A program made the translations under genes and the position numbers. 64,000 nucleotides of DNA, from NCBI RefSeq assembly GCF_050948215.1, contig NW_027488991.1, positions 1 through 64,000 on the forward strand. Reading direction: 5' to 3'. The notes under the pieces are model-generated. The model was not told the origin of the DNA, made no database searches, and saw only the letters and a list, made by a program, of their open reading frames with translations. The stretch is from Halictus rubicundus (taxonomy: Eukaryota > Arthropoda > Insecta > Hymenoptera > Halictidae). Numbering within the stretch: the stretch's first letter is position 1; every line of letters starts with the position of its first letter. Shown one piece after another: positions 12,661 to 24,764 of the stretch.

Positions 12661-14549
12661 CTCTGTCCTATCCAATCCTCTATCCTTTATCCTATGCTAT
12701 CATATCCTATATCCTATCCTATCCTCTATCCTATCCTATCCTCTATCCTATCCTATCCTCTATCCTATAATATCTTCTATCCTATCCTATCCTCTATCCT
12801 ATCAAGTCCACTATCCTATCCTCTGTCCTATCCTATCTCTATCCTGTCCTATCCTCTATCCTATCCTATCCTCTATCCTATCCTATCCTGTATCCTATCC
12901 AATGCTCTATCCTATCCTATCATCTTTCCTCTATCCTATCCAATCCTCTATCCTATCCTATCCTCTATCCTATACTATCCTCTATCCTATAATATCTACT
13001 ATCCTAGCCTATCCCCTATCCTATCCTCTGTCCTATCCTATCCTCCGTCCTATCCTATCCTCTTTCCTATCCTATCCTCTATCCTATCCTATCCTCTATC
13101 CTATCCTATCCTCTATCCTATCCTATCCTCTATCCTATCCCATCTCCTATCGTATCCTCTATCCTATCCTATCCTCTATCCTATCCCACCCTCTATCCTA
13201 TCCTATACTGTATCCTATCCTATCCTCTATCCTATAATATCCTCTATCCTATCCAATCCTCTATCCTGTATCCTATGCTATCATATCCTATATCCTATCC
13301 TATCCTCTATCCTATCCTATCCTCTATCCTATAATATCTTCTATCCTATCCTATCCTCTATCCTATCAAGTCCCCTACCCTATCCTCTGTCCTATCCTAT
13401 CTCTATCCTATCCTATCCTCTATCCTATCCTATCCTCTATCCTATCCTATCCTCTATCCTATCCTATCCTGTATCCTATCCAATGCTCTATCCTATCCTA
13501 TCATCTATCCCCTATCCTATCCAACCCTCTATCCTATCCTATCCTCTATCCTATCCTATCCTCTATCCTATAATATCTACTATCCTATCCTATCCCCTAT
13601 CCTATCCTCTGTCCTATCCTATCCTCCGTCCTATCCTATCCTCTGTCCTACCCTATCCTCTATCCTATCCTATCCTCTATCCTATCCTATCCTCTATCCT
13701 ATGCGATCCTCTATCCTATCCTCTATCCTATCCTCTATCCTATCCTCTATCCTATCCTATCCTCTATCCTATCCTATCCTCTATCCTATCCTATCCTCTA
13801 TCCTATCCTATCCTCTATCCTATCCTATCCACTATACTATCCTATCCTATCCTTTATCCTATCCTATCGTCTATCCTATCCTCTATCCTATCCTATCCTG
13901 TATCCTATCCTATCCTCAATCCTATCCTTTCCCGTATCATATCCAATCCTCTATCCTATCCTATCCTCTATCCTATCCTATCCTCTATCCTATCCTATCC
14001 TCTATCCTATCCTATCGTCTATCCTATCCTCTATCCTATCCTATCCTCTATCCTATCCTATCCTCTATCCTATCCTATTCTATCCAACCCAGCCTCTATC
14101 CTATCCTATCCTCTATCCTATCCTATCCTCTATCCTATCCTATCCTCTATCCTATCCTATCCTCTATCCTATCCTCTATCCTATCCTATCCTCTATCCTA
14201 TCCTATCCTCTATCCTATCCTATCCTCTATCCTATCCTGTCCTCTATCCTATGCTATCCTCTATCCTATCCTCTATCCTATCCCATCCCCTATCGTATCC
14301 TCTATCCTATCCTATCCTCTATCCTATCCCAGCCTCTATCCTATCCTATACTGTATCCTATCCTATCCTGTATCCTATAATATCTACTATCCTATCCTAT
14401 CCCCTATCCTATCCTCTGTCCTATCCTATCCTCCGTCCTATCCTATCCTCTGTCCTATCCTATCCTCTATCCTATCCTATCCTCTATCCTATCCCACCCT
14501 CTATCCTATCCTATACTGTATCCTATCCTATCCTCTATCCTATAATATC
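12661..14549. repeat. F unit, copy 1 (1889 bp)
   Basis: This complex unit has many private variants in fixed order: CTCTGTCCTATCCAATCC, CTTTATCCTATGCTATC, CAAGTCCAC, CATCTTTCCTC, ATCTACTATCC, CTCCGTCC, a second CTGTATCCTATGC set, CCAACCC, ATGCGATCC at 13701, CTTTATCC, TTTCCCGTATC, TTCTATCCAACCCAGCC, CCCATCCCC and CTATACTGTATCC. It is followed directly by a second copy at an offset of exactly 1889 bp. Confidence 0.92.
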
Positions 14550-16432
14550 CTCTGTCCTATCCAATCCTCTATCCTTTATCCTATGCTATCATATCCTATA
14601 TCCTATCCTATCCTCTATCCTATCCTATCCTCTATCCTATCCTATCCTCTATCCTATAATATCTTCTATCCTATCCTATCCTCTATCCTATCAAGTCCAC
14701 TATCCTATCCTCTGTCCTATCCTATCTCTATCCTGTCCTATCCTCTATCCTATCCTATCCTCTATCCTATCCTATCCTGTATCCTATCCAATGCTCTATC
14801 CTATCCTATCATCTTTCCTCTATCCTATCCAATCCTCTATCCTATCCTATCCTCTATCCTATACTATCCTCTATCCTATAATATCTACTATCCTAGCCTA
14901 TCCCCTATCCTATCCTCTGTCCTATCCTATCCTCCGTCCTATCCTATCCTCTTTCCTATCCTATCCTCTATCCTATCCTATCCTCTATCCTATCCTATCC
15001 TCTATCCTATCCTATCCTCTATCCTATCCCATCTCCTATCGTATCCTCTATCCTATCCTATCCTCTATCCTATCCCACCCTCTATCCTATCCTATACTGT
15101 ATCCTATCCTATCCTCTATCCTATAATATCCTCTATCCTATCCAATCCTCTATCCTGTATCCTATGCTATCATATCCTATATCCTATCCTATCCTCTATC
15201 CTATCCTATCCTCTATCCTATAATATCTTCTATCCTATCCTATCCTCTATCCTATCAAGTCCCCTACCCTATCCTCTGTCCTATCCTATCTCTATCCTAT
15301 CCTATCCTCTATCCTATCCTATCCTCTATCCTATCCTATCCTCTATCCTATCCTATCCTGTATCCTATCCAATGCTCTATCCTATCCTATCATCTATCCC
15401 CTATCCTATCCAACCCTCTATCCTATCCTATCCTCTATCCTATCCTATCCTCTATCCTATAATATCTACTATCCTATCCTATCCCCTATCCTATCCTCTG
15501 TCCTATCCTATCCTCCGTCCTATCCTATCCTCTGTCCTACCCTATCCTCTATCCTATCCTATCCTCTATCCTATCCTATCCTCTATCCTATGCGATCCTC
15601 TATCCTATCCTCTATCCTATCCTCTATCCTATCCTCTATCCTATCCTATCCTCTATCCTATCCTATCCTCTATCCTATCCTATCCTCTATCCTATCCTAT
15701 CCTCTATCCTATCCTATCCTCTATACTATCCTATCCTATCCTTTATCCTATCCTATCGTCTATCCTATCCTCTATCCTATCCTATCCTGTATCCTATCCT
15801 ATCCTCAATCCTATCCTTTCCCGTATCATATCCAATCCTCTATCCTATCCTATCCTCTATCCTATCCTATCCTCTATCCTATCCTATCCTCTATCCTATC
15901 CTATCGTCTATCCTATCCTCTATCCTATCCTATCCTCTATCCTATCCTATCCTCTATCCTATCCTATTCTATCCAACCCAGCCTCTATCCTATCCTATCC
16001 TCTATCCTATCCTATCCTCTATCCTATCCTATCCTCTATCCTATCCTATCCTCTATCCTATCCTCTATCCTATCCTATCCTCTATCCTATCCTATCCTCT
16101 ATCCTATCCTATCCTCTATCCTATCCTGTCCTCTATCCTATGCTATCCTCTATCCTATCCTCTATCCTATCCCATCCCCTATCGTATCCTCTATCCTATC
16201 CTATCCTCTATCCTATCCCAGCCTCTATCCTATCCTATACTGTATCCTATCCTATCCTGTATCCTATAATATCTACTATCCTATCCTATCCCCTATCCTA
16301 TCCTCTGTCCTATCCTATCCTCCGTCCTATCCTATCCTCTGTCCTATCCTATCCTCTATCCTATCCTATCCTCTATCCTATCCCACCCTCTATCCTATCC
16401 TATACTGTATCCTATCCTATCCTCTATCCTAT
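14550..16432. repeat. F unit, copy 2 (tandem with copy 1)
   Basis: It follows F copy 1 head to tail. Landmarks match at a constant offset of 1889 bp, for example ATGCGATCC at 13701 and 15590. The only difference I saw is A13831 against T15720. Correspondence stops at 16433, where this copy reads CTATCC and copy 1 reads CTATAAT. The near-identity points to a recent duplication or recent homogenisation. Confidence 0.92.
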
Positions 16433-17570
16433 CCTATCCTCTATCCTAGCCTATCCTAGCCTCTATCCTATCCTATCCTCTATCCTATCCTATCGTCTAT
16501 CCTATCGTCTATCCTATCCTATCCTCTATCCTATCCTATCCTCTATCCTATCCTATCCTCTATCCTATCCTATCCTCTATCCTATCCTATCCTCTATCCT
16601 ATCCTATCCTCTATCCTATCCTATCCTCTATCCTATCCTGTGCTCTATCCTATCCTATCCTCTATCCTATGCTATCCTCTATCATATCCTCTACCCTATC
16701 CTCTATCCTATCCTATCCTCTATCCTATCCTATCATCTATCCTATCCTATCCTCTATCCTATCCTATCCTCTATCCTATCCTATCCTCTATCCTATCCTC
16801 TATCCTATCCTATCCTCTATCCTATCCTATCGTCTATCCTATCTTCTATCCTATCCTATCCTCTATCCTATCCTATCCTCTATCCTATCCTATCCTCTAT
16901 CCTATCCTATCTTCTATCCTATCCTATCCTCTATCCTATCAAATCCCCTATCCTATCCTCTATCCTCAATCCTATCCTTTCCTGTATCCTATCCAATCCT
17001 CTATCCTATCCTATCCTCTATCCTATCCTATCCTCTATCCTAGAATATCCTATCCTCTATCCTATCCTATCCTCTATCCTATCCTATCGTCTATCCTATC
17101 GTCTATCCTATCCTATCCTCTATCCTATCCTATCCTCTATCCTATCCTATCCTCTATCCTATCCTATCCTCTATCCTATCCTATCCTCTATCCTATACTA
17201 TGCTCTATCCTATCCTATCCTCTATCCTATGCTATCCTCTATCATATCCTCTACCCTATCCTCTATCCTATCCTATCCTCTATCCTATCAAATCCCCTAT
17301 CCTATCCTCTATCCTATCTTATCCTCTATCCTATCCTATCTTCTATCCTATCCTATCATCTATCCTATCCTATCGTGTATCCTATCCTCTATCCTATCCT
17401 ATCATCTATCCTATCCTTTCCTGTATCCTATCCAATCCTCTATCCTATCCTATCCTCTATCCTATCCTGTCCTCTATCCTATCCTATCCTCTATCCTATC
17501 CTCTATCCTAGCCTATCCTCTATCCTCTATCGTATCCAATCCTCTATCCTATCCTATCCTCTATCCTATC
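16433..17570. repeat. Deleted mosaic copy of 8.2-10.5 kb
   Basis: The first part (to about 17040) matches 8190 onward at an offset of 8272, including the CTGTGCTC E module at 16640 and the shortened C module near 16960. At 17041 it switches at TAGAATATCC to match 9612 onward, skipping the M1 and C modules between them. A further 381 bp of the 9.6-10.5 kb block is missing. This is a composite produced by internal deletions. Confidence 0.82.
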
Positions 17571-18545
17571 CTCTATAATATCGTACACTCTATCCTATAA
17601 TATCATCTATCCGTTCCTATTCTCTATACTATCCTCTATCCTATCCTCTATCCTATCCTCTATCCTATCCTATCCTCTATCCTATCAAATCCCCTATCGA
17701 ATCCTCTATCCTATCCTCTCGTCTATCCTATCCTCTGTCCTATCCTATCCTCTATCCTATCCTATCCCCTGTCACATCCTCTATCCTATCCTATCCAATC
17801 CCCTATCCTATGCTCTATCCTATCCTACCATCTATAATATCGTATAGTCTATCATATCCTATCCTCTATCCTATAATATCCTCTATCCTATCAAATCCCC
17901 TATCCTATCCTCTATCCTATTCTATCCTCTATCCTATCCTATCCTCTGTCCTATCCTATCCTCTATCCTAGCCTATCCTCTATCCTATCCTATCCAATCC
18001 CCTATCCTATGCTCTATCCTATCCTACCCTCTATAATATCGTATACTCTGTCATATCCTATCCTCTATCCTATAATATCCTCTATCCTATCCAATTACCT
18101 ATCCTAACCTCTATCCTATCCTATCCTGTATCCTATCCAATCCTCTATCCTATCCTAGCATCTATCATCAATCCTATCCTTTCCTGTATCCTATCATATC
18201 CTCTATCCTATCCTATCCTCTAAACTATCCTACCCTATCCTCTATCCTATCCTATCCTCTATCCTATCCTATCATCTATCCTATCCTATCCTCTATCCTA
18301 TCCTATCTTCTATCCTATCCTATCCTCTATCCTATCAAATCCCCTATCCTATCCTCTATCCTATCCTATCCTGTATCCTATCCAGTCCTCTATCCTATCC
18401 TATCATCTATCATCAATCCTATCCTTTCCTGTATCCTATCCAATCGTCTATCCTATCCTATCCTCTATCCTATCCTATCCTATCCTCTATCCTATCCTAT
18501 CCTCTATCCTATCCTATCCTCTATCCTATCCTATCCTCTATCCTA
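17571..18545. repeat. G block, copy 2
   Basis: It matches 10506-11480 at a constant offset of 7065 bp, including the private GTATAGTC variant near 17843, CAATTACC at 18092, CCTAACC after it, and CTCTAAACTATCC. Together with flanking blocks it forms the 7.1-7.2 kb superduplication. Confidence 0.9.
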
Positions 18546-19895
18546 TCCTATCCTCTATCCTATCCTATCGTCTATCCTATCCTCTATCCTATCCTATCCT
18601 CTATCCTATCCTATCCTCTATCCTATCCAATCCTCTATCCTATCCTCTATCCTAGCCTATCCTCTATCCTATTCTATCCAATCCCCTATCCTATGCTCTA
18701 TCCTATCCTACCCTCTATAATATCGTATACTCTATCATATCCTATCCTCTATCCTATAATATCCTCTATCCTATCAAATCCCCTACCCTATCCTCTATCC
18801 TATCCTATCCTCTATCCTATCCTATCGTCTATCCTATCTTCTATCCTATCCTATCCTCTATCCTATCCTATCCTCTATCCTATCCTATCCTCTATCCTAT
18901 CCTATCTTCTATCCTATCCTATCCTCTATCCTATCAAATCCCCTATCCTATCCTCTATCCTATCTTATCCTCTATCCTATCCTATCTTCTATCCTATCCT
19001 ATCATCTATCCTCAATCCTATCCTTTCCTGTATCCTATCCAATCCTCTATCCTATCCTATCCTCTATCCTATCCTGTCCTCAATCCTATGCTATCCTCTA
19101 TCCTATCCTCTATCCTAACCTATTCTCTATCCTATCCTCTATCCTTATCTCTCATCTATCCTCTATCCTATCCAATCCTCTATCCTATCCTATCCTCTAT
19201 CCTATCCTATCCTCTATCCTAGCCTATCCTATCCTCTATCCTATCCTATCCTCTATCCTATCCTATCGTCTATCCTATCGTCTATCCTATCCTATCCTCT
19301 ATCCTATCCTATCCTCTATCCTATCCTATCCTCTATCCTATCCTATCCTCTATCCTATCCTATCCTCTATCCTATCCTATGCTCTATCCTATCCTATCCT
19401 CTATCCTATGCTATCCTCTATCATATCCTCTACCCTATCCTCTATCCTATCCTATCCTCTATCCTATCCTATCATCTATCCTATCCTATCCTCTATCCTA
19501 TCCTATCCTCTATCCTATCCAATCCTCTATCCTATCCTATCCTCTATCCTATCCTATCCTCTATCCTATCCTATCCTCTATCCTATCCTATCCTCTATCC
19601 TATCCTATCCTCTATCCTATCCTCTCCTCTATCCTCAATCCTATCCTTTCCTGTATCCTATCCAATCCTCTATCCTATCCTATCCTCTATCCTATCCTAT
19701 CGGCTATCCTGTCCTCTATACTATCCTATCCTCTATCCTATCCTATCCTCTATCCTATCCTATCCTCTATCCTATCCTATCCTCTATCCTATCCCATCCC
19801 CTATCGTATCCTATATCCTATCCTATCCTCTATCCTATCCCACCCTCTATCCTATCCTATACTGTATCCTATCCTATCCTCTATCCTATAATATC
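18546..19895. repeat. M1, C, D and E modules between G block and F unit
   Basis: M1 is at 18713, then a C module (CTTCTATCC, CAAATCCCC, CTATCTTATCC, CCTCAATCC, CCTTTCCTGTATCC), a D module (CTTATCTCTC near 19145) and an E module at 19379. The last part matches 12144-12660 at an offset of 7235; a single variant, CGGCTATCC near 19701, stands where the 12-kb copy has CGTCTATCC. Confidence 0.82.
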
Positions 19896-21767
19896 CTCTG
19901 TCCTATCCAATCCTCTATCCTTTATCCTATGCTATCATATCCTATATCCTATCCTATCCTCTATCCTATCCTATCCTCTATCCTATCCTATCCTCTATCC
20001 TATAATATCTTCTATCCTATCCTATCCTCTATCCTATCAAGTCCACTATCCTATCCTCTGTCCTATCCTATCTCTATCCTGTCCTATCCTCTATCCTATC
20101 CTATCCTCTATCCTATCCTATCCTGTATCCTATCCAATGCTCTATCCTATCCTATCATCTTTCCTCTATCCTATCCAATCCTCTATCCTATCCTATCCTC
20201 TATCCTATACTATCCTCTATCCTATAATATCTACTATCCTAGCCTATCCCCTATCCTATCCTCTGTCCTATCCTATCCTCCGTCCTATCCTATCCTCTGT
20301 CCTATCCTATCCTCTATCCTATCCTATCCTCTATCCTATCCTATCCTCTATCCTATCCTATCCTCTATCCTATCCCATCTCCTATCGTATCCTCTATCCT
20401 ATCCTATCCTCTATCCTATCCCACCCTCTATCCTATCCTATACTGTATCCTATCCTATCCTCTATCCTATAATATCCTCTATCCTATCCAATCCTCTATC
20501 CTGTATCCTATGCTATCATATCCTATATCCTATCCTATCCTCTATCCTATCCTATCCTCTATCCTATAATATCTTCTATCCTATCCTATCCTCTATCCTA
20601 TCAAGTCCCCTACCCTATCCTCTGTCCTATCCTATCTCTATCCTATCCTATCCTCTATCCTATCCTATCCTCTATCCTATCCTATCCTGTATCCTATCCA
20701 ATGCTCTATCCTATCCTATCATCTATCCCCTATCCTATCCAACCCTCTATCCTATCCTATCCTCTATCCTATCCTATCCTCTATCCTATAATATCTACTA
20801 TCCTATCCTATCCCCTATCCTATCCTCTGTCCTATCCTATCCTCCGTCCTATCCTATCCTCTGTCCTACCCTATCCTCTATCCTATCCTATCCTCTATCC
20901 TATCCTATCCTCTATCCTATGCGATCCTCTATCCTATCCTCTATCCTATCCTCTATCCTATCCTCTATCCTATCCTATCCTCTATCCTATCCTATCCTCT
21001 ATCCTATCCTATCCTCTATCCTATCCTATCCTCTATCCTATCCTATCCTCTATACTATCCTATCCTATCCTTTATCCTATCCTATCGTCTATCCTATCCT
21101 CTATCCTATCCTATCCTGTATCCTATCCTATCCTCAATCCTATCCTTTCCCGTATCATATCCAATCCTCTATCCTATCCTATCCTCTATCCTATCCTATC
21201 CTCTATCCTATCCTATCCTCTATCCTATCCTATCGTCTATCCTATCCTCTATCCTATCCTATCCTCTATCCTATCCTATCCTCTATCCTATCCTATTCTA
21301 TCCAACCCAGCCTCTATCCTATCCTATCCTCTATCCTATCCTATCCTCTATCCTATCCTATCCTCTATCCTATCCTATCCTCTATCCTATCCTCTATCCT
21401 ATCCTATCCTCTATCCTATCCTATCCTCTATCCTATCCTATCCTCTATCCTATCCTGTCCTCTATCCTATGCTATCCTCTATCCTATCCTCTATCCTATC
21501 CCATCCCCTATCGTATCCTCTATCCTATCCTATCCTCTATCCTATCCCAGCCTCTATCCTATCCTATACTGTATCCTATCCTATCCTGTATCCTATAATA
21601 TCTACTATCCTATCCTATCCCCTATCCTATCCTCTGTCCTATCCTATCCTCCGTCCTATCCTATCCTCTGTCCTATCCTATCCTCTATCCTATCCTATCC
21701 TCTATCCTATCCCACCCTCTATCCTATCCTATACTGTATCCTATCCTATCCTCTATCCTATAATATC
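19896..21767. repeat. F unit, copy 3 (1872 bp)
   Basis: It has the same ordered variants as the F units at 12.66 and 14.55 kb, with ATGCGATCC at 20919. It is 17 bp shorter, one unit lost before the ATGCGATCC landmark. It continues without the TCTGTCC start of another F unit, so it is a single copy here. Confidence 0.9.
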
Positions 21768-23076
21768 CTCTATCCTATCCTATCCTCTATCCTATCCTAT
21801 CGTCTATCCTATCTTCTATCCTATCCTATCCTCTATCCTATCCTATCCTCTATCCTATCCTATCCTCTATCCTATCCTATCTTCTATCCTATCCTATCCT
21901 CTATCCTATCAAATCCCCTATCCTATCCTCTATCCTATCTTATCCTCTATCCTATCCTATCTTCTATCCTATCCTATCATCTATCCTCAATCCTATCCTT
22001 TCCTGTATCCTATCCAATCCTCTATCCTATCCTATCCTCTATCCTATCCTGTCCTCAATCCTATGCTATCCTCTATCCTATCCTCTATCCTAACCTATTC
22101 TCTATCCTATCCTCTATCCTTATCTCTCATCTATCCTCTATCCTATCCAATCCTCTATCCTATCCTATCCTCTATCCTATCCTATCCTCTATCCTATCCT
22201 ATCCTCTATCCTAGCCTATCCTATCCTCTATCCTATCCTATCCTCTATCCTATCCTATCGTCTATCCTATCGTCTATCCTATCCTATCCTCTATCCTATC
22301 CTATCCTCTATCCTATCCTATCCTCTATCCTATCCTATCCTCTATCCTATCCTATGCTCTATCCTATCCTATCCTCTATCCTATGCTATCCTCTATCATA
22401 TCCTCTACCCTATCCTCTATCCTATCCTATCCTCTATCCTATCCTATCATCTATCCTATCCTATCCTCTATCCTATCCTATCCTCTATCCTATCCTATCC
22501 TCTATCCTATCCTCTATCCTAGCCTATCCTCCATCCTATTCTATCCAATCCCCTATCCTATGCTCTATCCTATCCTACCCTCTATAATATCGTATACTCT
22601 ATCATATCCTATCCTCTATCCTATAATATGCTCTATCCTATCAAATCCCCTACCCTATCCTCTATCCTATCCTATCCTCTATCCTATCCTATCGTCTATC
22701 CTATCTTCTATCCTATCCTATCCTCTATCCTATCCTATCCTCTATCCTATCCTATCCTCTATCCTATCCTATCCTCTATCCTATCCTATCCTCTATCCTA
22801 TCCTATCCTCTATCCTATCCTATCCTCTATCCTATCCTATCATCTATCCTCAATCTTATCCTTTCCTGTATCCTATCCAATCCTCTATCCTATCCTGTCC
22901 TCTATCCTATCCTATCCTCTATCCCATCCTATCCTCTATCCTATCCTCTATCCTATCCTATCCTCTATCCTATCCTATCTTCTATCCTATCCGATCCTCT
23001 ATCCTATCAAATCCCCTATCCTATCTTCTATCCTATCCTATCCTCTATCCTATCCTATCCTCTATCCTATCCTATC

Positions 23077-23600
23077 GTCTATCCTATCCTCTATCCTATC
23101 CTATCCTCTATCCTATCCTATCCTCTATCCTATCCTATCCTCTATCCTATCCTATCTTCTATCCTATCCTATCCTATCTTCTATCCTATCCTATCCTATC
23201 TTCTATCCTATCCTATCCTCTATCCTATCCTTTCCTGTATCCTATCCTATCCATTATCCTCTATCCTATCCTATCCTCTATCCTATCCTATCGTCTATCC
23301 TATCCTCTATCCTATCCTATCCTCTATCCTATCCTATCGTCTATCCTATCCTCTATCCTATCCTATCCTCTATCCTATCCTATCCTCTATCCTATCCTAT
23401 CCTCTATCCTATCCTATCTTCTATCCTATCCTATCCTATCTTCTATCCTATCCTATCCTATCTTCTATCCTATCCTATCCTCTATCCTATCCTTTCCTGT
23501 ATCCTATCCTATCCATTATCCTCTATCCTATCCTATCCTCTATCCTATCCTATCGTCTATCCTATCCTCTATCCTATCCTATCCTCTATCCTATCCTATC
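23077..23600. repeat. 262-bp tandem duplication (two copies)
   Basis: CGTC at 23076, CTTCT at 23156, TTTCCTGTATCC at 23231, CCATTATCC near 23251 and CGTC at 23292 all recur 262 bp downstream (23338, 23418, 23493, about 23513 and 23554). Copies are 23077-23338 and 23339-23600. The homologous region near 34.46-34.73 kb has only one copy, so the duplication arose after, or was lost from, one member of the 11-kb pair. Confidence 0.85.
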
Positions 23601-23984
23601 CTCTATCCTATCCTACCCTCTACCCTATCCTATCTTCTATCCTATCCTATCCTACCTTCTATCCTATCCTATCCTCTATCCTATCCTATCCTCTATCCTA
23701 TCCTATCCTCTATCCTATCCTATCCTCTATCCTATCCTTTCCTCTATCCTATCCTATCCTCTATCCTATCCTATCCTCTATCCTAGCCTATCCTATCCTC
23801 TATCCTATCCTATCCTCTATCCTATCCTATCCTCTATCCTATCCTATCGTCTATCCTATCGTCTATCCTATCCTATCCTCTATCCTATCCTCTATCCTAT
23901 CCTATCGTCTATCCTATCGTCTATCCTATCCTATCCTCTATCCTATCCTCTATCCTAGCCTATCCTCTATCCTATTCTATCCAA

Positions 23985-24764
23985 TCCCCTATCCTATGCT
24001 CTATCCTATCCTACCCTCTATAATATCGTATACTCTATCATATCCTATCCTCTATCCTATAATATCCTCTATCCTATCAAATCCCCTACCCTATCCTCTA
24101 TCCTATCCTATCCTCTATCCTATCCTATCTTCTATCCTATCCTATCCTCTATCCTATCAAATCCCCTATCCTATCCTCTATCCTATCTTATCCTCTATCC
24201 TATCCTATCTTCTATCCTATCCTATCATCTATCCTCAATCCTATCCTTTCCTGTATCCTATCCAATCCTCTATCCTATCCTATCCTCTATCCTATCCTGT
24301 CCTCAATCCTATGCTATCCTCTATCCTATCCTCTATCCTAACCTATTCTCTATCCTATCCTCTATCCTTATCTATCATGTATCCTCTATCCTATCCAATC
24401 CTCTATCCTATCCTATCCTCTATCCTATCCTATCCTCTATCCTAGCCTATCCTATCCTCTATCCTATCCTATCCTCTATCCTATCCTATCGTCTATCCTA
24501 TCGTCTATCCTATCCTATCCTCTATCCTATCCTATCCTCTATCCTATCCTATCCTCTATCCTATCCTATCCTCTATCCTATCCTATCCTCTATCCTATCC
24601 TATGCTCTATCCTATCCTATCCTCTATCCTATGCTATCCTCTATCATATCCTCTACCCTATCCTCTATCCTATCCTATCCTCTATCCTATCCTATCATCT
24701 ATCCTATCCTATCCTCTATCCTATCCTATCCTCTATCCTATCCTATCGTCTATCCTATCTTCTA
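23985..24764. repeat. Third copy of the window-start block (M1-C-D-E)
   Basis: It matches positions 1-780 at a constant offset of 23984, with M1 at 24016, CATGTATCC near 24377 and the E module at 24602. The same block also lies at 4630-5409 and 35260-36039. Confidence 0.87.

Noticed and set aside
11503..17600. Very long + strand open frames (1207 and 1299 codons) resembling repetitive hydrophobic proteins.
   Set aside because: The repeat unit has no stop in any frame and 17 is not a multiple of 3, so open frames in all three registers are automatic. The products are one 17-residue cycle with no domain, signal peptide or composition of a real protein, and overlapping frames give the same peptide.
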